Positions 7,115 through 14,498 are shown, counted from the first letter of the stretch. The stretch: DNA of 16,339 nt from CAYYNP01 sp964472545 (GCA_964472545.1 CAYYNP010000233.1:1-16339); one strand, 5' to 3'. Numbers and translations are program-made. The notes: generated from the letters alone by a model not told the origin.

Positions 7115-7129
7115 GATAGCACTGCTATC
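7115..7129. promoter_or_regulatory. 15-bp palindrome upstream of accA
   Basis: GATAGC-ACT-GCTATC is a perfect inverted repeat with a 3-base centre, ending 51 bases before the accA start codon. It has the size and symmetry of a dimeric-regulator operator, but no regulator is identified and no second copy was noticed in the window. Confidence 0.35.
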
Positions 7130-7221
7130 ACCCTTCTGACAGACGCACTTGTTATTTCGTCGGTCGTGGTCTTCGGTCCGGATCAGGAATTAGCCCCGCT
7201 GCAAACTGGCTTGGCTGCCGG

Positions 7222-8196
7222 CTAGCCCCGTTGCTTCGGGGGAGCTTCCTTCTCGGGCGAATCGACCTTGGGTGTGTTTTCGGGGGGGCGGGGGATCCGC
7301 ACGTAAACGCGGGTGGCGTGTAGTTCGGCCAGGAACTCGTCGAGCGATTGGGGGCGGTCTTCCGGGTCCTTGGCCATCGTTTGCCGCAGAAGGTCGGCAA
7401 AACCGGGGGTGATGTTGGCGTTGATCGCTGCCAGTGAGGGCGGCGGAGCCTTCAGGTGCTTGTTGAGCAATTCGTTGGCGCTGCCCCCCGTAAACGGGGG
7501 ATTGCCGGCGAGGAAGTGGTAGATCGTGCATCCGAAGCTGTAGATGTCGGCACGAACGTCCAAAGGCCGGCAACGAATCTGCTCCGGAGAGATGTAGCTG
7601 CGTGTGCCTTGCACCTTCTTCGACCTGCGGGCAAACAGCCGAATCAAACCCGTCCGGCTGCGCACGGCCAAGGCGAAATCGATCAGCTTGACGTTACCGT
7701 CGTCGTCGGCCAGAAAGTTGTCGGGCTTCACGTCGCGGTGGACCCAGCCCTGGCAATGGAGGTAGTGCAAGCCTTCGGCCGCCTGCTCGACGATTTTCGG
7801 CACCAGATGGCCAATCCGCTCGAGCCCGTCGGTTAGCCGCAGTTTCAGGTTCCTGGAAGGGAACCACTCAATGGCCAGGTAAGGATTGCCACGATCGATG
7901 CCGAATTCGTGGACTCTGATTACGCGGCGGTGGTCGAGCTTCTGCCCGATGGTGGCCTCCCGCTTCAGATAACCTACGTGCTCCCTGTTCTTACGGTACT
8001 CTTTGCTGAGTGTCTTGACGCCGAAAAGCCTCTTCTTCCCATCGTGCATCGCCTGCCAGACTTGGCTCTGTTGGCCATTGTGAACTACGTTCAACAGCCG
8101 GTAGGGACCAATATATCCGGGGGTCGTCGAAGCCACGGGAAACGCTTTCCTAAGGGTGATTCGCTCGCAAACGTGCCTTTTCAGACGGTCGGCCAA
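7222..8196 (-). CDS. soluble Hanks-type serine/threonine protein kinase (about 324 aa)
   Basis: A single kinase domain with no membrane segment or sensor domain. Residues are counted from TTG 8196: ATP-site lysine K61 (FGVKTL), helix-C glutamate E80, catalytic loop HRDVKPDN (153-160), D173 in the DFG position, activation segment GTRSYISPEQ (197-206) and D217 of the F-helix. Two departures from the consensus are clear. The glycine loop is degenerate (HNGQQSQVW instead of GxGxxG) and DFG reads DFA. The catalytic residues are intact, so activity is plausible. The C-terminal tail after about 295 is Pro/Lys-rich. I have the impression that similar kinases (IGPYRLLNVV, GYLKREATIG) are common in planctomycetes. 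The start is uncertain: GTG at 8136 has AGGA 11 bases upstream and also precedes all recognisable domain sequence. Substrates are unknown. Confidence 0.9.
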   Translation of the reverse strand: MADRLKRHVCERITLRKAFPVASTTPGYIGPYRLLNVVHNGQQSQVWQAMHDGKKRLFGVKTLSKEYRKNREHVGYLKREATIGQKLDHRRVIRVHEFGIDRGNPYLAIEWFPSRNLKLRLTDGLERIGHLVPKIVEQAAEGLHYLHCQGWVHRDVKPDNFLADDDGNVKLIDFALAVRSRTGLIRLFARRSKKVQGTRSYISPEQIRCRPLDVRADIYSFGCTIYHFLAGNPPFTGGSANELLNKHLKAPPPSLAAINANITPGFADLLRQTMAKDPEDRPQSLDEFLAELHATRVYVRIPRPPENTPKVDSPEKEAPPKQRG

Positions 8197-8261
8197 GGCA
8201 GACCATCACCACTATACTTCTGAAAGTCTACCGAGATGGAGCGGCATCGACAAGCGGGGAC

Positions 8262-9479
8262 TCACCCTTCCTTTCGATACCCCCCATCTTTCCCTATTGC
8301 CCCAGGCTGCGCATCCCTCAAGTCGCCGGCGAGCAGATCTTGATAAAGGCGCCTAAGTCGTTTGGACATGCGGAGGTGGCAGAACTGTTGGGCGAAAAGA
8401 CGTCGGCCTTCGGCGCCAAACCGATCCCTTACAACAGGGTCTCTTGCCAGCCGATCGAGTGAATCTCGCATCAACTCGACACTCCTGGGCGGAACCAGAA
8501 AACCTGTACGATCGGGGAGTACGACTTCCCGAGCGCCGTCAATGTCGTAACTGACGACCGGCCTTCCGGCGATTAGCGCCTGAGGAAGCACCCGGGCGAG
8601 CCCCTCGCGCAGGCTGGCGTGTACGAGCAGGTCCATGGCGGCGATCAACTCGGGAATCTGCTCCGGTGCAACCAGCCCGAGCAATTGAAAATGGCCCGCC
8701 AGTCCTGCGGAAGCGATTTGCCGCTCGAGTTGCCCGCGCAGCACGCCGTCGCCGACCAGGAGAAAACGCGCTTCCGGCCGAGTTCGCACCAGCCCTCCGG
8801 CGGCGCGGATGACGTCTTGATGTCCCTTCAACGAAAACAGCCGGGCGATCTTGCCGATCACCACGTGCTGCGGTCCGTAGCCGAGTTGTCGCCGCACACG
8901 GTCTCGATGCTCCTGGCATCGCAGAAACGGCTCGACCTCCATCCCGCTGTAAACGGTGGTGAACTTCTCCCGCGATGCCACGCCGGCGTCGACCATCAAC
9001 TCGGTCATCGCATCGGCCACGCCGACCAGAGCGTGGCAGCGGCGTGCGGCCCAGCGTTCGCAGGTGCGAAACAGCCATCGGGCGGCGCGGTTCTGGTAGG
9101 GATGAAACGGCGCGCCGTGCACCGTGTGCACAATCGCCGGCACGCGCAGCGCCGCGGCCGCGGCACGCCCCAGCACGCCGGCCTTGGCGCTGTGCGTGTG
9201 TACGACGTCGGGCCGGAATCGGCGCAGCACACGTTTGATCTCGCGATAGGTCGTCAGGTCGCGCCATGGGTGAATCGCCCGACGCAACGATCCGATCACC
9301 TGCAAAGGCACCCCCCCTGCCCTTGCCCGCTGCAACAGGCTGCCTTCCGGTCCCAACGACGGACCGGTAATCAACAGCACGTCGTCGCCGTGCTCGCGAA
9401 TCAGGTCTTCGCAACAGAGCACCGTGTTCTCTTGGGCTCCGCCGAGGATCAGCCGGGTAATGACGTGGGCAATGCGCAT
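8262..9479 (-). CDS. GT4-family glycosyltransferase (405 aa)
   Basis: A GT-B fold retaining glycosyltransferase (glycosyl transferases group 1). The acceptor-side half begins MRIAHVITRLILGGAQENTV with the glycine loop near 13-14, then DVVHTHSAKAGVLGRAAA (91-108) and the HTVHGAPFHPYQN segment (118-130). The nucleotide-sugar half shows IGKIARLFSLKGHQDVI (208-224), FLLVGDG (239-245) and HFQLLGLV (263-270). The sugar-nucleotide motif is SLREGLARVLPQALIAGRPVV. In it the first glutamate (E292) of the EX7E motif is present, but the second is Gln (Q300). Such enzymes build exopolysaccharide, O-antigen-like glycans or glycolipids; donor and acceptor cannot be read here. The ATG at 9479 is where homology starts; the ribosome-binding site is weak. 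There is a CAGGG-type G-rich motif inside codons 51-57. truA lies 78 bases upstream. Confidence 0.93.
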   Translation of the reverse strand: MRIAHVITRLILGGAQENTVLCCEDLIREHGDDVLLITGPSLGPEGSLLQRARAGGVPLQVIGSLRRAIHPWRDLTTYREIKRVLRRFRPDVVHTHSAKAGVLGRAAAAALRVPAIVHTVHGAPFHPYQNRAARWLFRTCERWAARRCHALVGVADAMTELMVDAGVASREKFTTVYSGMEVEPFLRCQEHRDRVRRQLGYGPQHVVIGKIARLFSLKGHQDVIRAAGGLVRTRPEARFLLVGDGVLRGQLERQIASAGLAGHFQLLGLVAPEQIPELIAAMDLLVHASLREGLARVLPQALIAGRPVVSYDIDGAREVVLPDRTGFLVPPRSVELMRDSLDRLARDPVVRDRFGAEGRRLFAQQFCHLRMSKRLRRLYQDLLAGDLRDAQPGAIGKDGGYRKEG

Positions 9480-9557
9480 GGTTCTCACTACTTCATTGTA
9501 GTCGATCCTGCGGCGGGGATGCTCGCAGCTGCGCCGCCCAAGCAATCGATCCCCGGA

Positions 9558-10361
9558 CTAGACATCGTAGTCCACGTTCACCAGAAACAGCCCTTGGGGC
9601 GGCGCGGTGGGGCCGGCGGCGCTTCGATCGGCCGCAAGCAGGACTTCGCCCGGCCAATGTTCGTTGCGTGCACCACGGCCAACTTCAACCAACGTACCGA
9701 CGATCGCCCGAACCATATTGTACAGGAAGCCGTCGGCCTCAACCTCCAGGGCGATACGCTCGCCCCCCCCTGCCCTGCCCTGCCCTGGAAGGCTGTCTTG
9801 TCCGACGAAACCAACGTCGGCTCCGGCTCGGCGGACGAAGATATCGGAAGCCGTCCGCACCGTGCTTTCGCGTTCTGCTCCGCTGCTTTGAAAGCTGCGA
9901 AAGTCATGGGTGCCCAGCAAGACCATCGCGGCGCGGTGCATTGCTTCTGCATCGAGCCGGCCGTGGCGGAAATGCCAGCAGTAGTGCCGCGCGAAGACGT
10001 CGCGGATCGGGCCGTCGTGGATCACGTAGCGATAGCGTTTTCGCACCGCATCGCGGATCGCGTGAAACCCGTCCGGTGCCTCGGCCACCTCGAGCACGGC
10101 CACGTCGCCGGGCAACTCGGCGTTCAGCGCCCGACGGAGCACTTCCGGCGCCAACGTACTGTCGGTCTGCAAGCTGACCACCTGCCCCAGAGCATGTACG
10201 CCGGCGTCGGTCCGTCCGCTGGCCAACACCCGGCTCTTCCGGCCGGTGACCTTCTCGACGGCCGTTTCGAGAACTTCCTGCACGCTCGTGCAGTCCGGTT
10301 GCACTTGCCAGCCGGCGTAGGCGGTGCCGTCGTAGGCGAGAGTGAGCTTGACGCTGCGCAT
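9558..10361 (-). CDS. truA: tRNA pseudouridine(38-40) synthase TruA (267 aa)
   Basis: TruA isomerises uridines 38-40 of the tRNA anticodon stem-loop to pseudouridine. The N-terminus KLTLAYDGTAYAGWQVQP (5-22) is standard. The catalytic aspartate is D52 in SGRTDAGVHALGQVV (48-62). NAELPGDVAVLEV, FHAIRDAVRKRYRYVI (99-114) and GFLYNMVRAIVGTLVEVG (211-228) follow. Compared with the E. coli protein there are about 20 extra residues at 181-202, where VGQDSLPGQGRAGGG is encoded partly by the dispersed CAGGG pentamer motif. The ATG at 10361 is chosen on homology. The start lies 16 bases after the stop of the secreted-protein gene, so co-transcription is likely. Confidence 0.95.
   Translation of the reverse strand: MRSVKLTLAYDGTAYAGWQVQPDCTSVQEVLETAVEKVTGRKSRVLASGRTDAGVHALGQVVSLQTDSTLAPEVLRRALNAELPGDVAVLEVAEAPDGFHAIRDAVRKRYRYVIHDGPIRDVFARHYCWHFRHGRLDAEAMHRAAMVLLGTHDFRSFQSSGAERESTVRTASDIFVRRAGADVGFVGQDSLPGQGRAGGGERIALEVEADGFLYNMVRAIVGTLVEVGRGARNEHWPGEVLLAADRSAAGPTAPPQGLFLVNVDYDV
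9763..9788 (-). repeat. CAGGG pentamer repeat inside truA
   Basis: On the minus strand the sequence reads CCAGGG, then GCAGG-type pentamers, then eight G residues: three consecutive 5-bp steps followed by a G8 run. It has four or more G-runs and could form a G-quadruplex in the coding strand or the mRNA. It encodes PGQGRAGGG in a loop that is absent from E. coli TruA. This is the longest copy of a motif dispersed through the window. Confidence 0.75.
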
Positions 10362-10377
10362 CGTGAATCCGTAACCC

Positions 10378-11775
10378 TCACCACAATCTGACCCGAGCGT
10401 AGCCAATCACGCCCGACGCACCGACGCGCTGGCCGAGCAACTCCAATGTGCGCGACGGCGGCGAACCCGCGCGGGGCGTTGCCGTGAAGTAGGAGCGGAA
10501 TGGCTTCTCGAGCGGCACTTTGACCGGCTCGCCCGCCGTGCCGTCGTGGTGCAACTCGATCAGGCGGTTCTCCGACACCGATTTGCCCGACGCATCTTTT
10601 CCGCTGACGTAATAGAAAACGAACAGCCGCCCCTCGGGCGTGAACTGAAAACGACCGCGGTCGGGCACCTCGTCGCTGATGCCTTCGCCGGCCAGTGCCA
10701 ACGTCTTGCGAGAAACGACCTCGCCGTTGCGAACCACGGCGTAGTTCAGGGCGTGGGTCTGCTTGGCATCGGGAAAGAACTCTTCGCGCAAGCGGACGTC
10801 GATCGCGCGTTCGGTCCACAGCAGATGCACCGTCCCGTCGTCGGCGACGTGCAGATCGCCGGGGCTGATCCAGCCGCAGGTCTTGTCGCGGCTGGCGATC
10901 TCGACCCAGGGCTGGAACTTGCCCTCGGCGATGTCGTCGCTGAACGTATAGAACAGCCGGCGGAAGTCGTAGTCCCAGCCGCGACCGGTGAGCTTCTGCT
11001 TGTACTCCCGCCACTTGGCGTACGGTTCGAGGATATCGCTGACGCCGCAGAAGTAGACGCGCCGGTCCTTCAGCGCCACGTTCGGATAGCAGACGCGAAT
11101 CGGCTGCGGCTTGTCGTACTCGGCGCCGAACGGCCAGGCGAGTTTCCCGGCCGACGTCCATTGGCCCTGCTTGTCGCGAAAGGCCCATTCGGCGTGGGTG
11201 TAGCCGATGTTCTGAAACAGGATCAGTTCGCCCGCCGGGCCGTCGGCGGCGAAACTGCGGTAGGAGTGTTCGGTAAACGGCGGCGTGCCTTTCCAATTCG
11301 GCAGAATCGTCTTGTACGCGGCTTTCGCATCGGCCGCGGCAAATTGCAGGATCTCCGGCCGGGCCGGCCCGCCGTACGCGTTCGTGTCGTCGACCAGCGT
11401 GGGGTTGACCGACATCATCAGCCGGCCGTCGGGAAAGCCGACGATTGGGCAAGGCTCGCGCGTGCGCCTTTCCGAATCGGCTTGAAGCCGTTGCCACCCC
11501 CCCTGCCCTCGCCCGAAGAGCATCCAGCGGCAGTTGTTCAGCGGCTTCACCTCGGCCAGCGTTTCGATACCGCTGGCAAAGACGCGATCGCCAATCCGCG
11601 CCAGGCACGTCGACCCGCCGCACCACATCGGCCCCGCCCCGTTGTTGGCCGGCTGGAAGCGGTAGATGTCTTCCTCGACTTCCACCGCCGGCCGCAACGG
11701 CCGACCGTTGGGTTCGGCAGCATCAACTCCCCGCGCCCCGAGCAACATCGCTCCGACAACCAGCAAGAACCGCAC
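10378..11775 (-). CDS. secreted beta-propeller-like protein, BNR/sialidase-like repeats (465 aa)
   Basis: I cannot assign a named function. The N-terminus (VRFLLVVGAMLLGARGVDA, 1-19) is a signal peptide with likely cleavage after VDA, so the mature protein is exported. The rest is soluble and made of repeating strand-turn units: CLARIGDRVFASGIETL, PCPIVGFPDGRLMMSV, AGELILFQNIGYTHAEW, CYPNVALKDRRVYFCGVSD, SPGDLHVADDGTVHLLWTE, RFQFTPEGRLFVFYYVSG. The DLHVADDGTVHLLW type of unit resembles BNR-repeat propellers, which often bind or cleave glycans. No catalytic set was identified. The start is GTG 11775, set by GGAGG five bases upstream; an earlier TTG at 11787 is disfavoured because it overlaps that site. 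truA follows by 16 bases. A copy of the G-rich CAGGG motif encodes FGRGQGGW. Confidence 0.78.
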   Translation of the reverse strand: MRFLLVVGAMLLGARGVDAAEPNGRPLRPAVEVEEDIYRFQPANNGAGPMWCGGSTCLARIGDRVFASGIETLAEVKPLNNCRWMLFGRGQGGWQRLQADSERRTREPCPIVGFPDGRLMMSVNPTLVDDTNAYGGPARPEILQFAAADAKAAYKTILPNWKGTPPFTEHSYRSFAADGPAGELILFQNIGYTHAEWAFRDKQGQWTSAGKLAWPFGAEYDKPQPIRVCYPNVALKDRRVYFCGVSDILEPYAKWREYKQKLTGRGWDYDFRRLFYTFSDDIAEGKFQPWVEIASRDKTCGWISPGDLHVADDGTVHLLWTERAIDVRLREEFFPDAKQTHALNYAVVRNGEVVSRKTLALAGEGISDEVPDRGRFQFTPEGRLFVFYYVSGKDASGKSVSENRLIELHHDGTAGEPVKVPLEKPFRSYFTATPRAGSPPSRTLELLGQRVGASGVIGYARVRLW

Positions 11776-11780
11776 GGCAA

Positions 11781-11785
11781 CCTCC
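11781..11785 (-). promoter_or_regulatory. ribosome-binding site GGAGG that sets the start of the secreted protein
   Basis: GGAGG on the minus strand is followed after five bases (TTGCC) by GTG 11775. It places the start directly in front of the signal peptide. Confidence 0.7.
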
Positions 11786-11903
11786 AAGCTGCAGGACGCC
11801 GAGAAGACGCCTTTGCCCTGTATCCCGGACGGCTACGACGCGTGGGCGTTGATGCGGCGGCACTGCGTCGGTCCGATGGGCAATGGTGGCTTCTCCAGCG
11901 GGG

Positions 11904-11920
11904 CGCGACCACCGGTCGCG
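11904..11920. repeat. hairpin-forming inverted repeat between asd and the secreted-protein gene
   Basis: CGCGACC (11904-11910) and GGTCGCG (11914-11920) are perfect 7-bp complements around the 3-base loop ACC. The hairpin starts about 50 bases past the asd stop. No T-tract follows on the asd-sense strand, so a simple intrinsic terminator is not supported. It could be a dispersed palindromic element or an RNA 3' structure. Confidence 0.5.
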
Positions 11921-11946
11921 GCTTTATGCCCTCCAACCACGCGCTT

Positions 11947-11974
11947 CACTCCCGACTCCCAACTCCCCACTACT
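11947..11974 (-). repeat. heptamer tandem repeat over the stop codon of asd
   Basis: Four 7-bp units read CACTCCC, GACTCCC, AACTCCC and CACTACT. The TAG stop of asd (11972-11970) lies in the last unit, exactly as in the pdxA array. On the mRNA-sense strand the 11 bases beginning with the stop, TAGTGGGGAGT, are identical at both genes. Confidence 0.8.
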
Positions 11975-12974
11975 CCCCTCTCTTCAACAACTCCGCAATC
12001 TGCACCGCGTTCGTTGCCGCCCCTTTGCGCAAGTTGTCGCTTACGCACCAGAACGCCAGGCCGTTGGGCGACGACAGGTCCTCGCGGATCCGCCCGATGT
12101 AGGTGTCGTCGCTGCCGGTGCAGTTGACCGGCATCGGATAGACCTTGGCGGTCACGTCGTCCATTACCTGCAAACCGGGTGTGGCGGCAAACAGCTCCCG
12201 AGCTTGCTCCACGGTGATCTTCTTCTCGGTCTCTACGAGGATGCTCTCGCTGTGGCAGTTGTCGACCGGTACACGAACGCAGGTGGGACAGACCTGGATC
12301 GTATCGTCGCCGAGGATTTTTTGGGTCTCGTAGACCATCTTCATCTCTTCGGACGTGTAGCCCTCGTGCTTCGGCGAGCCGATCTGCGGGATGCAATTGA
12401 ACGCGATGGGGAACGGGAAACACTCGTAGTCGAACGCTTCGCCGGCCAGCGCGGCCTTGGTCCCGCCGGTCAAATCGCGGCTGCCGGCCACGCCCGCCCC
12501 GCTGGTGGCCTGATACGTGCTGACCACCACGCGGCGGATCCGGCCGGCGTCGTGCAGCGGCTTCATCGCCTGGACCAGTTGGGTGGTCGAACAGTTGGGG
12601 CTGGAAATGATGCCCTGATGGTTGGCCGCTGCCTCGGGGTTCACTTCCGGGATGACCAACGGCACCTTGGGGTCCATCCGCCAATAGCCGCTCTCGTCGA
12701 TGATCACGCAATCGCGGCTGACGGCGTCGGGGATGAAGTCGCGGGCAGTATCGTCCGGCGTGCTGCAGATGGCCAGATCGACGTCGTCGAACGCCTCCGG
12801 GCAAAGCTCCTCAACGACGACGTCGCTGCCGGCAAACGGCAACGTGCTGCCGGCCGACCGCTTCGAGGCCAGGAACTTGATCTTCTGGTAGGGGAAATCC
12901 CGGGCCTGCAACAACTCGCGGATCAGCGTTCCCACGGCGCCGGTGGCGCCTACGACTGCAATACTCTCAAACAC
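11970..12974 (-). CDS. asd: aspartate-semialdehyde dehydrogenase (334 aa)
   Basis: Asd reduces beta-aspartyl phosphate to aspartate semialdehyde with NADPH, the branch point to diaminopimelate/lysine, threonine and methionine. The nucleotide-binding motif VVGATGAVG is at 7-15. The catalytic cysteine is C128 (SSPNCSTTQ), and STYQATSGAG (152-161) follows. The substrate-binding arginine and catalytic histidine are R234 and H241 in RVPVDNCHSES. These features match the Gram-positive/archaeal-like branch more closely than the E. coli enzyme (FRVPVDNCHSE spacing, about 335 aa). The start GTG 12974 has AGGAG seven bases upstream; a TTG at 12989 overlaps that site and is not favoured. A 194-base gap separates asd from the next gene in the run. 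Its stop lies in a heptamer array. Confidence 0.95.
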   Translation of the reverse strand: MFESIAVVGATGAVGTLIRELLQARDFPYQKIKFLASKRSAGSTLPFAGSDVVVEELCPEAFDDVDLAICSTPDDTARDFIPDAVSRDCVIIDESGYWRMDPKVPLVIPEVNPEAAANHQGIISSPNCSTTQLVQAMKPLHDAGRIRRVVVSTYQATSGAGVAGSRDLTGGTKAALAGEAFDYECFPFPIAFNCIPQIGSPKHEGYTSEEMKMVYETQKILGDDTIQVCPTCVRVPVDNCHSESILVETEKKITVEQARELFAATPGLQVMDDVTAKVYPMPVNCTGSDDTYIGRIREDLSSPNGLAFWCVSDNLRKGAATNAVQIAELLKRGE

Positions 12975-13117
12975 CTCTGATCTCCTCAAACTTCATATTC
13001 GGTGACCGCCTTCCCCCAGTGGGACCGATCTGCCTCGAACAACCGGCGCATGCACCCGTCGGCGCAGAAGCGGCATTCTATCAGGACGCCGATTGCACCT
13101 CAACGGGTTCGCGCGGG

Positions 13118-13162
13118 CCAAGAAATAGCAGAACCCTTGCGCCACCTGGGCGACGCAAGGGT
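13118..13162 (-). terminator. intrinsic terminator after the TIGR03000 gene
   Basis: ACCCTTGCG (minus strand from 13162) pairs perfectly over 9 bp with CGCAAGGGT ending at 13133, around a 12-base loop. It is followed by the T-rich TCTGCTATTTCTT. It begins 13 bases after the stop codon of the minus-strand gene at 13176, which is the expected position. Confidence 0.65.
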
Positions 13163-13175
13163 CCGATGGTTCGGC

Positions 13176-14360
13176 TTAGTATCCACGTACCGGGGTGGGG
13201 TTGATCCAATGCGGCGGCCGGTCGCCGGCAGGGGCTTGCTTGATGGCAGCCACTCTCTCTTGGATCCGCTTCAATTCGTCGTCGATCACGAATACCTGTT
13301 CGTACGGGATATCGCCACGCTCCGGATCTTGCCAAACCCCGGCGATCGTGGCTACGTCGGGGCTGAACGCCAAGTGCTCGTGGTCGCCCGCCCGCAGATA
13401 GACCGTCCTGGTCAAGGGGATCTTCCGCTTCTCGACGACCTGCGGGCCTTGGGTCCTCTGGCAGAGCACTTCGGCACGGATTTCGTACTTGTATTCCAGC
13501 CCGGGCTGCAAGCCGTGCGAGACGTACTCACGCTGCTTGCCCGTGCTCGTGGTCTCCATGCCGTTGATGAACACCTTGCTGCCGGCGGGCACCGAGATCG
13601 TCAACGTACCCGAATTGCCACGGGCCGGCGTGCTTGTTCCGCCAGCCGGAGTGGTCGCCGGCGTGGGCGTGACACCAGGGACGCCCACCGGAGGCGGATC
13701 CGACGGGCCGAAACCCGGAATCGGATCGATCGGCGGGATGCCCGGACTGATCGGCGGGATGCCCGGATCGATCGGCGGGATGCCCGGATTGATCGGCGGG
13801 ATGCCCGGATCGATGGGCGGGATGCCCGGATCGATCGGCGGTGGCGTGATCGGGGGCGGGTCCAGATTGGTCGGGGCACCCACGCCCGGATCCGGCGTGA
13901 TGGGAGGCGTATTCGCCGGGGGTCGGGCGGGCGTCGGTTCGGCCGGCATCGCACCACCTCTTACCGTGGTCGTTGCACCGCTCGTGACAATGCCGGTGAA
14001 GCCCACGTTGCTGTAAACACCGTAGCCGCAGCTACATCCCGAGTACGAACCACAGCCGCCACAGTAGTAGCGATACGGCCCTAAGAGGGCTCTGCGGATC
14101 GGTCCCGGTCGGCAGCCGACATAGCAATCGCCGGTCGAGTACCAGCCGGGAGAATAGCCGTACGAGCAGCCCGCCCCACAATACGATCCATAATAGCCCC
14201 CATAGTAGGAGCCGTACGGCGAGTACGACGGGCAGCACCCTTGTCCGAGAAAGGCCGGCTGACCACACCATCCCCAGGCGTCGGCCTGCGGCGCGCCGAT
14301 CGAGAGCATTGCCGACGCAACGACACCAATCAAGCAGAGCTTCCAAATCGTTCCAGACAT
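13176..14360 (-). CDS. secreted Gly/Tyr/Cys-rich protein with proline repeats and a TIGR03000-type domain (394 aa)
   Basis: The domain near 251-300 (TLTISVPAGSKVFINGMETT, then QREYVSHGLQPGLEYKYEIR) matches the TIGR03000 domain, known almost only from planctomycetes and without assigned function. Order of parts: signal peptide (1-28, cleavage after ADA); Gly/Tyr/Ser/Cys-rich segment (30-118, SPYGSYYGGYYGSY type); Thr/Pro linker; heptapeptide repeat DPGIPPI (177-211); Pro-rich linker; TIGR03000 domain; basic KRKIPLTRTVYL strand; C-terminal helical region with DDELKRIQERVAAIKQ. This layout suggests a cell-surface or envelope protein whose Pro repeats act as a spacer, which is inference. ATG 14360 is chosen because it directly precedes the signal peptide and has AAGGAG ten bases upstream. 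It has its own terminator and a promoter candidate, so it is probably monocistronic. Confidence 0.9.
   Translation of the reverse strand: MSGTIWKLCLIGVVASAMLSIGAPQADAWGWCGQPAFLGQGCCPSYSPYGSYYGGYYGSYCGAGCSYGYSPGWYSTGDCYVGCRPGPIRRALLGPYRYYCGGCGSYSGCSCGYGVYSNVGFTGIVTSGATTTVRGGAMPAEPTPARPPANTPPITPDPGVGAPTNLDPPPITPPPIDPGIPPIDPGIPPINPGIPPIDPGIPPISPGIPPIDPIPGFGPSDPPPVGVPGVTPTPATTPAGGTSTPARGNSGTLTISVPAGSKVFINGMETTSTGKQREYVSHGLQPGLEYKYEIRAEVLCQRTQGPQVVEKRKIPLTRTVYLRAGDHEHLAFSPDVATIAGVWQDPERGDIPYEQVFVIDDELKRIQERVAAIKQAPAGDRPPHWINPTPVRGY
13731..13835 (-). repeat. 21-bp in-frame tandem repeat encoding DPGIPPI-type heptapeptides
   Basis: Five 21-bp units at 13731, 13752, 13773, 13794 and 13815 are near identical. 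The differences mainly switch Asp to Asn or Ser at the first residue. The near identity at DNA level implies recent expansion by slippage or recombination, so copy number may vary between strains. Confidence 0.9.
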
Positions 14361-14470
14361 CGCAACTAAACTCCTTCCCAGCAAAGCGGACAGTCGTACC
14401 AATGCCCCCTATCCCCAACGCAACGAGCCCCTTCCCCAAATCCTTACTCCAACCCCCTGCCCACTCTCGT

Positions 14471-14498
14471 AGCATACTAAGCCTAGCACGGAAATCAA
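14471..14498 (-). promoter_or_regulatory. candidate sigma70 promoter of the TIGR03000 gene
   Basis: On the minus strand TTGATT (14498-14493) is followed after 16 bases by TATGCT (14476-14471). Four of six positions match the consensus in each box. Transcription would begin near 14464, giving a leader of about 100 bases before ATG 14360. Confidence 0.35.

Noticed and set aside
7189..7235. Direct repeat TAGCCCCGYTGC after the kinase gene
   Set aside because: It is only 12 bases long with one mismatch. It is too short to claim an attachment site or duplication without other evidence.
8619..10391. 590-codon plus-strand reading frame antisense to the glycosyltransferase and truA
   Set aside because: Its composition is typical of antisense high-GC frames. 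Both strands cannot plausibly code, and the minus-strand proteins have clear catalytic motifs.
10124..11626. 500-codon minus-strand frame overlapping truA and the secreted protein
   Set aside because: It is Arg-rich with no motifs. Frame-shifted pieces of TruA are visible at its end, so it is a shadow frame.
10546..12102. 518-codon plus-strand frame antisense to the secreted protein and asd
   Set aside because: No signal, domain or ribosome-binding site was seen. The opposite strand has a signal peptide with a good GGAGG and a convincing asd.
13489..14016. Plus-strand frame with GGMPGLIGGMPGSI repeats resembling a structural protein
   Set aside because: It is another antisense reading of the same 21-bp repeat. 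It has no signal peptide and no ribosome-binding site.
13002..14084. Plus-strand frame with repeated RRDARIDRRDARID peptides
   Set aside because: The repeat is the antisense reading of the 21-bp DPGIPPI repeat in the TIGR03000 gene, which has a signal peptide and a known domain.
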